From the NCBI RefSeq assembly GCF_900109555.1, contig NZ_FNZV01000007.1, positions 149,194 to 213,193 on the forward strand: a DNA stretch of 64,000 nt, written 5' to 3'. The notes beneath the pieces were generated by a model. The model worked only from the letters and a program-made list of their open reading frames with translations. It made no database searches and had not been told where the DNA came from. The translations under genes were made by a program, and so were the position numbers. Below, piece by piece: positions 35,442 through 45,043 of the stretch. The stretch is from Pacificibacter marinus. Lineage in GTDB: Bacteria; Pseudomonadota; Alphaproteobacteria; Rhodobacterales; Rhodobacteraceae. How positions within the stretch are numbered: position 1 is the stretch's first letter; every line of letters begins with the position of its first letter.

Positions 35442-36638
35442 ATGTCAACAGAATCCCCCATCCCTTTGTCCCCCACCATAAAAACCACGCAGTCTCCCCC
35501 TATTATGGATGCAACATCGTGGCTTGAAGGGATCGAGTTTCCGGCGGACAGACCGTTGATCAACGTCTCACAAGCCGCCCCAGCCCTTGCACCCCCGCTA
35601 GAACTGCGCCGCGAAATGGCCCGCATTGCCATTGAGGATGACAGCGCGCATCTCTACGGACCAGTGTTGGGCTTGCCAGAGTTGCGCAGTGAAATCGCAG
35701 CACAGTGGCGATCATCCTATCATGGTGATATTTTTCCCAGTGATGTCGCGATCACTTCGGGGTGCAATCAAGCGTTCACATCCGTGATGGCGACTCTATG
35801 CGCATCTGGCGACGAGATCATTTTGCCAACCCCATGGTATTTCAACCATAAAATGTGGGCGGATATGAATGATGTAAAGGCAGTGCCTTTGGCCACGGGA
35901 TCAGATTTGCTACCAAATTTGGAATCTGCAGCGCGTCTGATCACCCCGCGCACCCGCGCTATCGTTTTGGTGTCGCCCAACAATCCGGGCGGCGTGGAAT
36001 ACCCTGCCGAACTTGTCACGCAGTTTTACGCTCTTGCCAAAGCGCGAGGTATTGCTTTGGTCATTGATGAAACCTATCGCGATTTCGATGCCCGCTCTGG
36101 CGTGCCGCATTATTTGTTTCAACAAACTGCTTGGCGCGACACCGTGATCCAGCTGTATTCATTTTCCAAAACCTACCGGATGACTGGACATCGCGTTGGG
36201 GCGATCGTTGCCTCGCCTGCGCGCCTGAAACATGTTGAAAAGTATCTGGACACCGTCACCATTTGCCCCAATCAACTGGCCCAAAAAGCCGCTCTTTGGG
36301 GGATGCAAAACCTAACAGAATGGGTAGCAGGGGAACGCGATGAAATTTTGAAGCGCCGCGCCGCAATCACCCAAGGATTCGCCAAACTGGCAGACAAAGG
36401 CTGGCGGTTGTTGGGCTGTGGAGCCTATTTTGCCTATGTTGAGCACCCTTTCGAGATGCCATCATCGCAACTGGCCCCTTGGTTGGTCAAAAATGCATCC
36501 ATTCTCTTGTTACCTGGCACTATGTTTATGCCCAAAGGCCAAAAGGCTGGCGAAAAACAACTGCGCATTGCCTTTGCCAACGCCGATCCGACGCAAATCT
36601 CTCAGCTTTTTGATCGTCTGGCCCATATTGAGCCTTAA
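35442..36638 (+). CDS. PLP-dependent aminotransferase (class I/II)
   Basis: A 398-residue fold-type I aminotransferase. Recognised segments: YGPVLGLPELRSEIAAQW, the PLP-contact GCNQAFTSVMATL, VLVSPNNPGGVEYPAEL (Asn-Pro-Gly), LVIDETYRDFD with the cofactor Asp (about 208), and the Schiff-base Lys in YSFSKTYRMTGHRVGAI (about 242). The first 20 residues are Pro/Thr-rich and may be added; ATG 35505 is an alternative start. Substrate unknown; stands alone upstream of ppiD. Confidence 0.88.
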   Translation: MSTESPIPLSPTIKTTQSPPIMDATSWLEGIEFPADRPLINVSQAAPALAPPLELRREMARIAIEDDSAHLYGPVLGLPELRSEIAAQWRSSYHGDIFPSDVAITSGCNQAFTSVMATLCASGDEIILPTPWYFNHKMWADMNDVKAVPLATGSDLLPNLESAARLITPRTRAIVLVSPNNPGGVEYPAELVTQFYALAKARGIALVIDETYRDFDARSGVPHYLFQQTAWRDTVIQLYSFSKTYRMTGHRVGAIVASPARLKHVEKYLDTVTICPNQLAQKAALWGMQNLTEWVAGERDEILKRRAAITQGFAKLADKGWRLLGCGAYFAYVEHPFEMPSSQLAPWLVKNASILLLPGTMFMPKGQKAGEKQLRIAFANADPTQISQLFDRLAHIEP

Positions 36639-36712
36639 TCAGGTGTGAACTGCCTTGCGAGCCGCCGCCGAACCCCCTAGGTATTTCGCAGTTTGATGGG
36701 AGATGGCTTAAT

Positions 36713-38560
36713 ATGGCACGCAACAGTTCTGGCAAAAAAATCGTGGTCTGGGGTATTCTCGGTCTTTTGATCGTAGGTCTCGGCGGATTTGGGACAGCCA
36801 ATTTTGGTGGGACTGTAAGTAATGTCGGGTCGGTTGGTGATCGCGAGATCGACGTCAACACCTACGCCAACGCTTTGACCAACGAAGTGACGCGGTTTGA
36901 ACAGCAAATCGGTCAACAAATGTCGATCGAACAAGCCTCGCAAATTGGCATCCCTGCCCGCGTCTTGGGACAATTGTTCAGCCAAGCTGCACTGGACGGC
37001 GAAACAGCGCGTCTGGGCCTGTCGGTTGGTGACACTGCGGTGCGTGAACAGCTTTTGTCCATCCAAGGGTTTCAAGGCTTGGACGGAAAGTTTGATCCTG
37101 ACGCCTATAAAGCCGCGCTCAACCGTGTTGGCGAAAATCCGACCAAGTTTGAACAAAGCCTACGCGAAGACTTGTCACGGGCCTTGCTTCAGGGCGCTTT
37201 AACCACGGGCATCACCATGCCAGCGGTTTACGGTGATGTGGTTGTGGAATGGATCGGCGAACGTCGTACGATTTCGGTCGCGATCATGGGCCAAGACGCA
37301 TTGCTGACAGGCATTCCTGTACCCACAGAGGCCGATATCAAAGCGCAATATGATGCCGCGCCAGACACCTACACAACGCCAGAAACCCGCGATGTCACCT
37401 ATGTTTGGGTCACACCGGAAATGATCGCGGATGAGGTGGATTTGGACGAGGCCAGCCTGCGCCAACTTTATGACGACAATATTTCACAATTCGTCCAATC
37501 CGAGCGCCGCCTTGTCGAGCGCCTCGTATTTGGAACAACCGAAGAAGCCGACGCAGCCGCTGCGCGCTTGGCCTCTGGCGAAACCACATTCGAAGATGAA
37601 ATCACGGCACGTGGCCTTGATATCGTTGATGCCGATATGGGCGATGTATCCCGCGCTGATCTGGGCGCTGCGGGCGATGCTATTTTCGCGCTAGACGCGT
37701 CCGGTGTGTCTGAGCCGATCAACACCGATTTGGGCCCTGCCCTGTTTCGCGTCAACGGCATTTTGGAAGCATCTGAGATTTCTTTTGAAGATGCCCGCGC
37801 TGACCTTTCTATCGAAATGGCCGCCGATGCCGCACGCCGCGAAATTGGGGATATGATTGAGAACCTTGATGATCTTTTGGCCTCAGGCGCGACACTCGAA
37901 GAAGTCGCATCAGAAACGCGGTTGGAACTTGAAACTTTGAATTGGACGCCCGCCTCAGAAGACGGAATTGCGTCTTATTCTGACTTCATTGATGCAATCA
38001 AAGCTGCGCAACTGGATGACTTCCCTGAAATCATTCAACTGTCAGATGGCGCTATTTTTGCAATGCGTCTAGATTCGATCACACCCGCAACGCTCCGCCC
38101 GCTGGACGATGTGCGTAATCAAGTTGTGGCCGATTGGGAAATTGCAGAGACGACACGTCAGATGCTTGTCCGTGCGCAAGATTTGGAAAGCCAAGTGGCT
38201 TCGGGCACCGCGCTTGCAGATTTGGGTTTGCCGGTAGAAACCTTTGATGCGATCACACGTCAGGATTACATTTCCACCATGCCAGACGGCTTTATCGACA
38301 CCGTGTTTGCACCGGGTTTGGCCAAAGGCGCAACAACGCTGATTGAGGGCCAAGGCCGCGTGGTTATCGCGCGCATCGACGACGTGCTGCCCCCTGAGGA
38401 CACCGCAGACAACACAGCCATCGCCGACAGCTACATCGCCTCTGCAGCGCAAAGTGCAGCCCAAGATGTGGTTGCTGCCTTTTCCAGCGCTCTGCGCACC
38501 CGCGAAGGCATTTCAATCAACCAAACGGCAGTGGACGCAGTCCATGCTCAACTGCCGTAA
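36713..38560 (+). CDS. Peptidyl-prolyl isomerase PpiD-like (SurA_N domain)
   Basis: A 615-residue inner-membrane-anchored periplasmic folding factor. One N-terminal membrane segment (IVVWGILGLLIVGLGGFGTA) is followed by a SurA_N-like domain (YANALTNEVTRFEQQIGQQM; FDPDAYKAALNRVGENPTKF). A parvulin-like domain lies in the middle (VERLVFGTTEEADAAAARLA; FALDASGVSEPINTDLGPAL, about 270-360), and there is a long C-terminal part. Same length class as PpiD. Located 30 bases before trpE, so they are probably co-transcribed, an arrangement seen in related genomes. Confidence 0.85.
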   Translation: MARNSSGKKIVVWGILGLLIVGLGGFGTANFGGTVSNVGSVGDREIDVNTYANALTNEVTRFEQQIGQQMSIEQASQIGIPARVLGQLFSQAALDGETARLGLSVGDTAVREQLLSIQGFQGLDGKFDPDAYKAALNRVGENPTKFEQSLREDLSRALLQGALTTGITMPAVYGDVVVEWIGERRTISVAIMGQDALLTGIPVPTEADIKAQYDAAPDTYTTPETRDVTYVWVTPEMIADEVDLDEASLRQLYDDNISQFVQSERRLVERLVFGTTEEADAAAARLASGETTFEDEITARGLDIVDADMGDVSRADLGAAGDAIFALDASGVSEPINTDLGPALFRVNGILEASEISFEDARADLSIEMAADAARREIGDMIENLDDLLASGATLEEVASETRLELETLNWTPASEDGIASYSDFIDAIKAAQLDDFPEIIQLSDGAIFAMRLDSITPATLRPLDDVRNQVVADWEIAETTRQMLVRAQDLESQVASGTALADLGLPVETFDAITRQDYISTMPDGFIDTVFAPGLAKGATTLIEGQGRVVIARIDDVLPPEDTADNTAIADSYIASAAQSAAQDVVAAFSSALRTREGISINQTAVDAVHAQLP

Positions 38561-38590
38561 AGCACGCGCATAACGTAAAAGGCCCTTCAA

Positions 38591-40105
38591 ATGGCAAAAA
38601 TTATTCCTTCGTTTGAGGCCTTTGACGCCGCCTATTCCGCAGGTGAAAACCAAGTGGTTTATGCCAAAGTGGCGGCTGATTTGGACACGCCTGTCTCGAT
38701 CATGCTCAAACTTGCGGGCGCGCGCACCGACAGTTTTATTCTAGAATCTGTCACAGGCGGCGAAGTGCGGGGGCGTCATTCCATCATCGGCATGAAACCC
38801 GATCTGGTGTGGAAATGCGACGGCACCCGTGCGCAAATCAACCGCGATGCGCGCTTTGATCCTGATGCGTTTGTGCCCGAAGCCGCAGATCCTTTGACCT
38901 CGCTTCGCGCGCTGATCAGTGAAAGCAAAATCGATCTGCCGACAGAGCTGCCCTCTCCATCGGCTGGGCTGTTTGGCTATTTGGGCTACGACATGATCCG
39001 CCTTGTGGAACATTTGCCCAACGTAAATCCAGACCCAATTGGCACTCCTGATGCGATCATGATGCGCCCCACAGTTGTGGCCGTGCTTGACGGCGTTAAA
39101 GGCGAAGTCACCGTTGTGTCCCCCGCTTGGGCGCAATCTGGTCTGTCTTCGCGGGCCGCTTATGCCCAAGCTGCGGAACGGGTGATGGATTCGCTGCGCG
39201 ATCTAGAACGCGCCCCTGAAGGCACCTCGCATGATTTGGGGGAAAGCTATGAAGCACCAGATCCCGTTTCAAACTTTACCCATGATGGATACAAACAAGC
39301 CGTTCAAAAGGCGAAAGAGTACATCAAAGCTGGGGACATTTTCCAAGTTGTCCCAGCGCAGCGGTGGACCCAAGATTTTCCATTGCCGCCTTTTGCTTTG
39401 TACCGTTCTTTGCGTCGCACCAACCCGTCGCCTTACATGTTCTTTTTTAACTTTGGCGGGTTTCAAATTATCGGGGCAAGCCCTGAGATTTTGGTGCAAG
39501 TCAAAGACAGCACAGTCACCATTCGTCCAATCGCAGGCACCCGTAAACGCGGGGCGACACCAGAAGAAGACAAAGCGCTTGAGCTGGATTTACTCGCCGA
39601 TAAAAAAGAGCTGGCAGAGCATTTGATGCTGCTTGATCTGGGCCGAAATGACACGGGTAAAGTGTCAAAAATCGGCACAGTGCGCCCGACAGAAGAATTC
39701 ACCATCGAACGCTACAGTCACGTCATGCACATCGTGTCAAACGTTGTTGGCGAGTTGTCAGAAGATCACGACGCGCTGTCTGCTTTGCTGGCTGGCCTGC
39801 CCGCTGGCACAGTATCTGGTGCGCCAAAAGTTCGTGCTATGGAAATCATTGACGAGCTTGAACCTGAAAAACGCGGCGTCTATGGCGGCGGCGTAGGGTA
39901 TTTTTCTGCTGGAGGCGATATGGACATCTGCATCGCGCTGCGGACAGGGGTTTTGAAGGATAAAAAGCTCTATATCCAAGCCGGTGGTGGTGTTGTTTAT
40001 GACAGCGATCCGCAACTTGAGTATGAAGAAACCGTAAACAAATCCAATGCCTTACGCATGGCGGCACGCGATGCAGGCCTGTTCACCAAAACGCGTAATT
40101 CCTAA
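38591..40105 (+). CDS. trpE: Anthranilate synthase component I
   Basis: A 504-residue chorismate-utilising enzyme for the first tryptophan step. N-terminal feedback domain (LKLAGARTDSFILESVTGGE with the LLES-like motif). Chorismate-binding core: GDIFQVVPAQRW, NPSPYMFFFNFGGFQIIGAS, IRPIAGTRKRG, LLDLGRNDTGKVSKIGTV and GTVSGAPKVRAMEIIDELEP. Complete and full length. trpG, trpD and trpC do not follow; the next gene is convergent, so the amidotransferase partner is encoded outside this window. Confidence 0.95.
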   Translation: MAKIIPSFEAFDAAYSAGENQVVYAKVAADLDTPVSIMLKLAGARTDSFILESVTGGEVRGRHSIIGMKPDLVWKCDGTRAQINRDARFDPDAFVPEAADPLTSLRALISESKIDLPTELPSPSAGLFGYLGYDMIRLVEHLPNVNPDPIGTPDAIMMRPTVVAVLDGVKGEVTVVSPAWAQSGLSSRAAYAQAAERVMDSLRDLERAPEGTSHDLGESYEAPDPVSNFTHDGYKQAVQKAKEYIKAGDIFQVVPAQRWTQDFPLPPFALYRSLRRTNPSPYMFFFNFGGFQIIGASPEILVQVKDSTVTIRPIAGTRKRGATPEEDKALELDLLADKKELAEHLMLLDLGRNDTGKVSKIGTVRPTEEFTIERYSHVMHIVSNVVGELSEDHDALSALLAGLPAGTVSGAPKVRAMEIIDELEPEKRGVYGGGVGYFSAGGDMDICIALRTGVLKDKKLYIQAGGGVVYDSDPQLEYEETVNKSNALRMAARDAGLFTKTRNS

Positions 40106-40195
40106 AGAATGCAGGCACAAATTTTGTCTCTTTTCCTATTTGGTGCGTGTCCAAATGCGGGCGCGCACATACAATTTAAGCCCCCATCAGGCCCG

Positions 40196-40657
40196 CTAAA
40201 GCGGTAGTTCTGTGGTTGATTTGATCTCTTGCATCGAAAGCAACGCCGTCACGTTGTAGATGTTCACCTCTTTGATCAGCGCTTGGTAAAACGCATCATA
40301 GGCCCGCGCATTGGTGACGCGCACCTTCAAAATATAGTCGATTTCCCCCGCCAAACGGTGCGCTTCTAAAACCTCGGGGCGGCGCTTGAGCACTTGCAGG
40401 AATTTTTCCTGCCAATCCGCTTCATGTGCGTTGGTTTTCACCAAAACGAAAAAACACGCTTCCAAGCCCAAAGCTTCAGGATCAAGGATCACGGTCTGCT
40501 GACCGATCACGCCGTTTTCGCGCATTTTGCGGATGCGATTCCACACTGGAGTCTTAGATGACCCCACTTTTCGAGCGATTTCGTCCAAAGACTGGCTTGC
40601 ATCAACTTGCAATTCGCCCAAGATTTTCCGGTCCATCGCATCCAATTGGACTGCCAT
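40196..40657 (-). CDS. Lrp/AsnC family transcriptional regulator
   Basis: A 153-residue regulator starting MAVQLDAMDRKILGELQVDA with an AAGGAG ribosome binding site. Winged helix-turn-helix (SLDEIARKVGSSKTPVWNRI, about 20-40) then an effector-binding RAM domain (DPEALGLEACFFVLVKTN; EAHRLAGEIDYILKVRVTNA). It is divergent from the sulfate assimilation cluster, the position in which an Lrp/AsnC protein (CuyR/CysB-like role) is often found in alphaproteobacteria, so it may control those genes. Effector unknown. Confidence 0.9.
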   Translation of the reverse strand: MAVQLDAMDRKILGELQVDASQSLDEIARKVGSSKTPVWNRIRKMRENGVIGQQTVILDPEALGLEACFFVLVKTNAHEADWQEKFLQVLKRRPEVLEAHRLAGEIDYILKVRVTNARAYDAFYQALIKEVNIYNVTALLSMQEIKSTTELPL

Positions 40658-40800
40658 TTCGGTTTTCTCCTTATTTGTGGAACCACTGCCCTGTGCAGGC
40701 ACAGCCGTGGAACAAACATCCTTATTCGCCTGAACCCATAGCATATCTAGAGAAGAATGTTCTAATTAAGGATAGAAATTTCACAAGTCTGGATCGCACA

Positions 40801-41097
40801 ATGGCCCGTCCTTTTACGCCCAAGATTGTCACCGCAAACGCTCTTTTAGAGGGCGATGTCATTTATCTGTCGCCCCAAGACACATGGGTGCGCGATTTAT
40901 GCGATGCCGCTTTGTTTTCCCAACAAGACCAAGCCGAAGAGCGCCTCGCCTTTGCATCCAAAGACGGCTTTGTCGTCGGCGCCTATCTGGTTGACGCCGT
41001 AGCGGGTGAAAACGGCCCCGAGCCAGTGCATTTTCGCGAAGATTTCCGGCGCACGGGTCCATCAAACCACAATCACGGCAAACAGGCGGAGCTTTAA
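40801..41097 (+). CDS. DUF2849 domain protein
   Basis: A 98-residue protein, start MARPFTPKIVTANALLEGDV. DUF2849 is a short family almost always found directly upstream of assimilatory sulfite reductase in alphaproteobacteria. The core LLEGDVIYLSPQDTWVRDLC and VVGAYLVDAVAGENGPEPVH match. Its stop is 1 base before the reductase ATG, so they are translationally coupled. Function unknown. cysG, often next to it, is not here. Confidence 0.85.
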   Translation: MARPFTPKIVTANALLEGDVIYLSPQDTWVRDLCDAALFSQQDQAEERLAFASKDGFVVGAYLVDAVAGENGPEPVHFREDFRRTGPSNHNHGKQAEL

Positions 41098-41098
41098 A

Positions 41099-42769
41099 AT
41101 GTACACTTACAATGATTTCGACGAAGCTTTTGTCCGCGAGCGGGTTGCACAGTTTTCTGGCCAAGTGGCGCGTCGCATCGACGGCTCGCTGACCGAAGAA
41201 GAATTCCGCCCCTTGCGTTTGATGAACGGGCTCTACTTGCAATTGCACGCCTACATGCTGCGCGTGGCGATCCCTTATGGCACAATCAACCCTGATCAAA
41301 TGGATCAATTGGCGCTGATTGCCGAGAAATTTGACAAAGGTTATGGCCACTTCACCACGCGCCAAAACATTCAATACAACTGGCCTAAATTGCCAGATGT
41401 GCCCGCGATCCTTGAGGCGCTGGCCGATGTTGGCATGCACGCGATCCAAACATCAGGCAACACAATCCGTAATGTGACCGCTGATCACTTTGCCGGTGCC
41501 GCCGCTGACGAGGCTTACGATCCACGTCCCGTCGCCGAATTGATCCGCCAGTGGTCCACAGATCATCCTGAGTTTCAGTTCCTGCCACGTAAATTTAAAG
41601 TCGCGGTCACAGGTGCATCCCATGACCGTGCTGTTGTGCGCGCCCATGATATTGGCGTTGTTTTGAAAGAACAAAACGGTGTGAAAGGCGCAGAAGTCAT
41701 CGTTGGTGGTGGTCTAGGCCGTACGCCAATGGTTGGTAAAACGTTGAACGAGTTCGTGCCATTTGCGGACCTGCTGCCCTACATCGAGGCAACCGTTTCT
41801 GTGTGGAACCTTTTGGGACGTCGCGATAATAAATACAAAGCGCGGATCAAGATCACTGTGCACGAGCATGGTATCGACGATATTCGTGCGCGTGTTGAAG
41901 AGCGCTTTACACAAATCAAACCTACGTTTGGCGGCATCGATATGGAAATGCTTGCGCAGATCGAGCAGCACTTCGTTGCACCGATTTTTGCGAACAAACC
42001 CGTAGATGCCTACACCCGCGCCTATGAAAATGATCCTGTGTTCCGCGCATGGGCCGACACCAATTTGGCAGCGCATAAGAACGAAGATTATTCAATTGTA
42101 ACAATCTCTTTGAAGAAACCAGGTGCCACACCGGGCGATGCGTCTGCGGATCAAATGCGATCTATGGCGCAGCTTGCGCGTGACTATGGGCATGACGAAT
42201 TGCGCATCTCGCATGAGCAAAACGTGATCTTGCCACATGTGCACAAATCCAACCTGCCTGCGCTGCACGCGGTGTTGAAAGGCAACGATCTGGCCACAGC
42301 AAACGCAGGGCTTATATCTGACATCATCGCCTGCCCCGGCATGGATTACTGTGCGCTGGCAACGGCGCGCTCAATTCCCGTGGCGCAAGGCATCGCAACC
42401 CGTTTTGACGAGTTGAAGCTTGAGCACGAAATCGGTCAGCTTAAGATCAAAATTTCAGGCTGCATCAACGCCTGTGGTCACCACCATGTGGGCCACATCG
42501 GCATCTTGGGCTTGGATCGTGCGGGCGTTGAAAACTACCAAATCACGCTTGGTGGCGATGGCACTGAAACCACTGTGATCGGTGATCGCACGGGGCCCGG
42601 TTTTGCCTATGACGAAATAATCCCTGCGATTGAGCGGTTGGTTCACGCCTATCTGAACGCCCGTTTGGACGCCGAAGAAACATTTTTGCAAGCCTACCGA
42701 CGTTTGGGCATGGCTCCCTTTAAAGAGGCGCTTTATCCCCCAAAAGAGGAAAAAGCCAATGCCGCATGA
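41099..42769 (+). CDS. Assimilatory sulfite (nitrite/sulfite) reductase, ferredoxin-type
   Basis: A 556-residue siroheme/4Fe-4S enzyme reducing sulfite to sulfide with six electrons. Ferrodoxin-like half-domains (GYGHFTTRQNIQYNW; LRISHEQNVILPHVHK) and the cluster cysteines in CPGMDYCALATARS (about 415) and ISGCINACGHHHVGHIG (about 456) are all present. Context with cysH and fpr favours sulfite over nitrite. It overlaps cysH by 11 bases. Electrons probably come from ferredoxin, reduced by the FNR encoded at 44067. Confidence 0.92.
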   Translation: MYTYNDFDEAFVRERVAQFSGQVARRIDGSLTEEEFRPLRLMNGLYLQLHAYMLRVAIPYGTINPDQMDQLALIAEKFDKGYGHFTTRQNIQYNWPKLPDVPAILEALADVGMHAIQTSGNTIRNVTADHFAGAAADEAYDPRPVAELIRQWSTDHPEFQFLPRKFKVAVTGASHDRAVVRAHDIGVVLKEQNGVKGAEVIVGGGLGRTPMVGKTLNEFVPFADLLPYIEATVSVWNLLGRRDNKYKARIKITVHEHGIDDIRARVEERFTQIKPTFGGIDMEMLAQIEQHFVAPIFANKPVDAYTRAYENDPVFRAWADTNLAAHKNEDYSIVTISLKKPGATPGDASADQMRSMAQLARDYGHDELRISHEQNVILPHVHKSNLPALHAVLKGNDLATANAGLISDIIACPGMDYCALATARSIPVAQGIATRFDELKLEHEIGQLKIKISGCINACGHHHVGHIGILGLDRAGVENYQITLGGDGTETTVIGDRTGPGFAYDEIIPAIERLVHAYLNARLDAEETFLQAYRRLGMAPFKEALYPPKEEKANAA

Positions 42770-43556
42770 GGCTGCCCTTTTAAAAGAGCAATTCGGCACG
42801 GTGGATGATCGTGTGGCGCGCTTGAATACGCGTTACAAGAACCATTCTGCCACCTCCATTTTGGAATTGGCTTTGCGCGACGCTGAACTTGGGCGTATCG
42901 CGCTTGTGTCATCTTTTGGGGCGGAATCGGTTGTGTTGCTACACATGCTGTCGGTGATGAAACCAGACACGCCTGTTGTGTTCATCGACACGCAAATGCT
43001 GTTTCAAGAAACCATCGATTACCAACTTGAGCTGATCGACAAACTTGACCTGCGTGATGTGCGTCGCATCCAACCCGCCCCAGCGCGGGTCGCACAGATT
43101 GATCCTGATGGGACGTTGAACCAACGCGATACAGATGCGTGTTGTGATCTGCGCAAAACCGTGCCGCTGCAACAGGCGATGGACGGGTTTGATGCGTGGA
43201 TCACAGGGCGCAAACGGTTTCAGGCAGGCACACGCTCTACGCTAGATTTCTTTGAGAACGAGCTTGATACACGGATTAAAATCAATCCTTTGGCCCATTG
43301 GGCGCCAGAGGATGTTAAAGAATACATGATCAACAACCGCCTGCCCCGTCACCCGCTTGTGGCAAAAGGCTATCCGTCGATCGGCTGTGCACCCTGCACA
43401 TCGCCTGTCAAAGAGGGCGAAGATCCACGGGCCGGGCGCTGGCGCGGTCAGGAAAAGATTGAATGTGGCATTCACTTTGTGGATGGTAAAATGGTCCGTG
43501 GCCCGCTTCCTGTACCAGAGCAAAACACAAACGCCGAAAAAGGAGACGCAGCATGA
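42759..43556 (+). CDS. cysH: Phosphoadenylyl/adenylyl-sulfate reductase
   Basis: A 265-residue reductase forming sulfite from (P)APS. ATP-PPase-like SSFGAESVVLLHMLS and VVFIDTQMLFQET near the start, the C-terminal catalytic ECGIH motif, and also the CC pair (DACCDLRK) with a CAPC pair (about 207-210). CC plus CxxC marks the 4Fe-4S form that uses APS. Start overlaps the reductase gene; its stop overlaps DUF934 by four bases. Confidence 0.93.
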   Translation: MPHEAALLKEQFGTVDDRVARLNTRYKNHSATSILELALRDAELGRIALVSSFGAESVVLLHMLSVMKPDTPVVFIDTQMLFQETIDYQLELIDKLDLRDVRRIQPAPARVAQIDPDGTLNQRDTDACCDLRKTVPLQQAMDGFDAWITGRKRFQAGTRSTLDFFENELDTRIKINPLAHWAPEDVKEYMINNRLPRHPLVAKGYPSIGCAPCTSPVKEGEDPRAGRWRGQEKIECGIHFVDGKMVRGPLPVPEQNTNAEKGDAA

Positions 43557-43936
43557 GCGTGATTGTACAAGACGGTGGCTTTATTGCTGACGATTTCATC
43601 GGTGAATGGCTTGATTTGACGTCTGACACTGACCCAGCCACGTTAAAACAATATGCGGGCTCAGCAGCCATTCGCATTGATTTTCCAGCCTTTTCTGATG
43701 GGCGCGGATTTACTTTGGCCAAGATACTGCGACTTTCTGGCTTTACAGGCCGCCTGCGCGCAAACGGTCATGTGATCGCCGATCAATACGCCATGGCGCG
43801 GAGATCTGGGTTTGACGAAGTATCCATTTCCGATGAATTGGCCACCCGTCAGCCGCAAGAACAATGGTTGGCGCGTGCCGATTGGCAGGCCCACGATTAC
43901 CAAGCCCGCGTGCGCCGCCCCGCCACAGCAAGCTGA
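43553..43936 (+). CDS. DUF934 family protein (sulfate assimilation cluster)
   Basis: A 127-residue protein typical of DUF934: IRIDFPAFSDGRGFTLAKIL (about 43-62) and ADQYAMARRSGFDEVSISDE (about 81-100). Always found next to cysH/cysI in proteobacteria and thought to assist sulfite reductase; the mechanism is not known. ATGA overlap with cysH. Confidence 0.88.
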   Translation: MSVIVQDGGFIADDFIGEWLDLTSDTDPATLKQYAGSAAIRIDFPAFSDGRGFTLAKILRLSGFTGRLRANGHVIADQYAMARRSGFDEVSISDELATRQPQEQWLARADWQAHDYQARVRRPATAS

Positions 43937-43995
43937 ACAGCACCGCTTCAGCAAGCCAAATAGAATGTCAGACCCAAGGCCGCGAGACCTTTCCT

Positions 43996-44037
43996 CTGAC
44001 CTAAATCAAAGATATGTGGGTGACGCCCCAGTATAAG
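43996..44037 (+). promoter_or_regulatory. Possible FNR-type box and promoter before fpr
   Basis: CTGAC-CTAA-ATCAA (43996-44009) differs from TTGAC-N4-ATCAA only at its first base. TATAAG (44032-44037) starts exactly 22 bases later, which puts the box centre at about -41.5, the class II FNR spacing. The fpr ATG is at 44067. Confidence 0.4.
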
Positions 44038-44066
44038 GGCCCGAAATTGGGCATAAAGTGATCAAT

Positions 44067-44900
44067 ATGACAGACCAAACCGCCGTAACAGAAAAACCAA
44101 AAGCAGTTCCAACTTTGCCCAACGCGGCCAAGGTGACGGAAGTGACCCATTGGACAGACCGCTTGTTTTCGTTCAAAGTTGAGCGCCCTCAAACGCTGCG
44201 GTTTAGGTCTGGCGAGTTCGTAATGATTGGTTTGATGAATGATCCTGATCCAGTAACGGGCAAACAAAAACCACTGTTGCGCGCCTATTCCATCGCTTCC
44301 CCATCATGGGATGAGGAAATGGAATTTTATTCGATCAAGGTTCAAGACGGCCCGCTGACATCGAAATTACAGCACATCAAAGTTGGCGATGAAATTATCT
44401 TACGCCCCAAACCTGTTGGCACTTTGGTCACCGATGCAATCTTGCCCGGCAAACGGTTATGGATGTTTGCGACAGGCACGGGCGTAGCACCTTTCGCCTC
44501 GTTGATGCGCGACCCTGATGTCTATGAGAAATTTGATGAAATCATCTTGATGCACACCTGCCGCGAAGTCGGTGAATTGGAATACGGGCGCAAGCTGGTT
44601 GAGCATATCAAATCTGACGAAATGCTTTCTGAAATCGAGGCAGGTAAACTGCGCTACTACCCAACCACGACCCGTGAAGAATTCCACCACATGGGCCGCG
44701 TCACAGACAATTTGACATCCGGCAAAGTGTTTGAAGATTTGGGTGTTGAACCGCTAAACCCTGATACGGATCGCGGTATGGTCTGCGGAAACTTGGCATT
44801 CAACAAAGACATTATGGCAATTCTGGATGGATTTGGTCTGCGCGAAGGGGCCAATTCCGAGCCAAAAGAATATGTCGTTGAAAAAGCCTTTGTTGACTGA
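44067..44900 (+). CDS. fpr: Ferredoxin-NADP reductase
   Basis: A 277-residue flavoenzyme. FAD-binding RAYSIASPSWDEEMEFYS (about 74-91), NADP-binding MFATGTGVAPFASLMRDP (about 133-150) and the family C-terminus YVVEKAFVD. It transfers electrons between NADPH and ferredoxin and so can feed the sulfite reductase upstream. ATG 44067 is preferred over GTG 44058. It has its own likely promoter (FNR-like box at 43996) and a terminator at 44926. Confidence 0.92.
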   Translation: MTDQTAVTEKPKAVPTLPNAAKVTEVTHWTDRLFSFKVERPQTLRFRSGEFVMIGLMNDPDPVTGKQKPLLRAYSIASPSWDEEMEFYSIKVQDGPLTSKLQHIKVGDEIILRPKPVGTLVTDAILPGKRLWMFATGTGVAPFASLMRDPDVYEKFDEIILMHTCREVGELEYGRKLVEHIKSDEMLSEIEAGKLRYYPTTTREEFHHMGRVTDNLTSGKVFEDLGVEPLNPDTDRGMVCGNLAFNKDIMAILDGFGLREGANSEPKEYVVEKAFVD

Positions 44901-44925
44901 CGTAACCAACAAATTGTGACGTTCC

Positions 44926-44954
44926 AAAACCCTGCCCTTGTGGCGGGGTTTTTA
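44926..44954 (+). terminator. Terminator after fpr
   Basis: ACCCTGCC pairs with GGCGGGGT across CTTGT, followed by TTTTT. Confidence 0.8.
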
Positions 44955-44990
44955 CGTTTTAAGGCTGTTCAACCTCGTAATTCCATAAAA

Positions 44991-45021
44991 AAAGCCGCGT
45001 TGAGCATATCAACGCGGCTTT
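44991..45021. terminator. Bidirectional terminator with 13-bp perfect stem
   Basis: AAAGCCGCGTTGA (44991-45003) and TCAACGCGGCTTT (45009-45021) form a perfect 13-bp stem, with A and T runs at the two ends. It ends the leftward lipoprotein gene and backs up the fpr terminator. Confidence 0.85.
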
Positions 45022-45043
45022 CATTTTACGATATTAATTCAGC

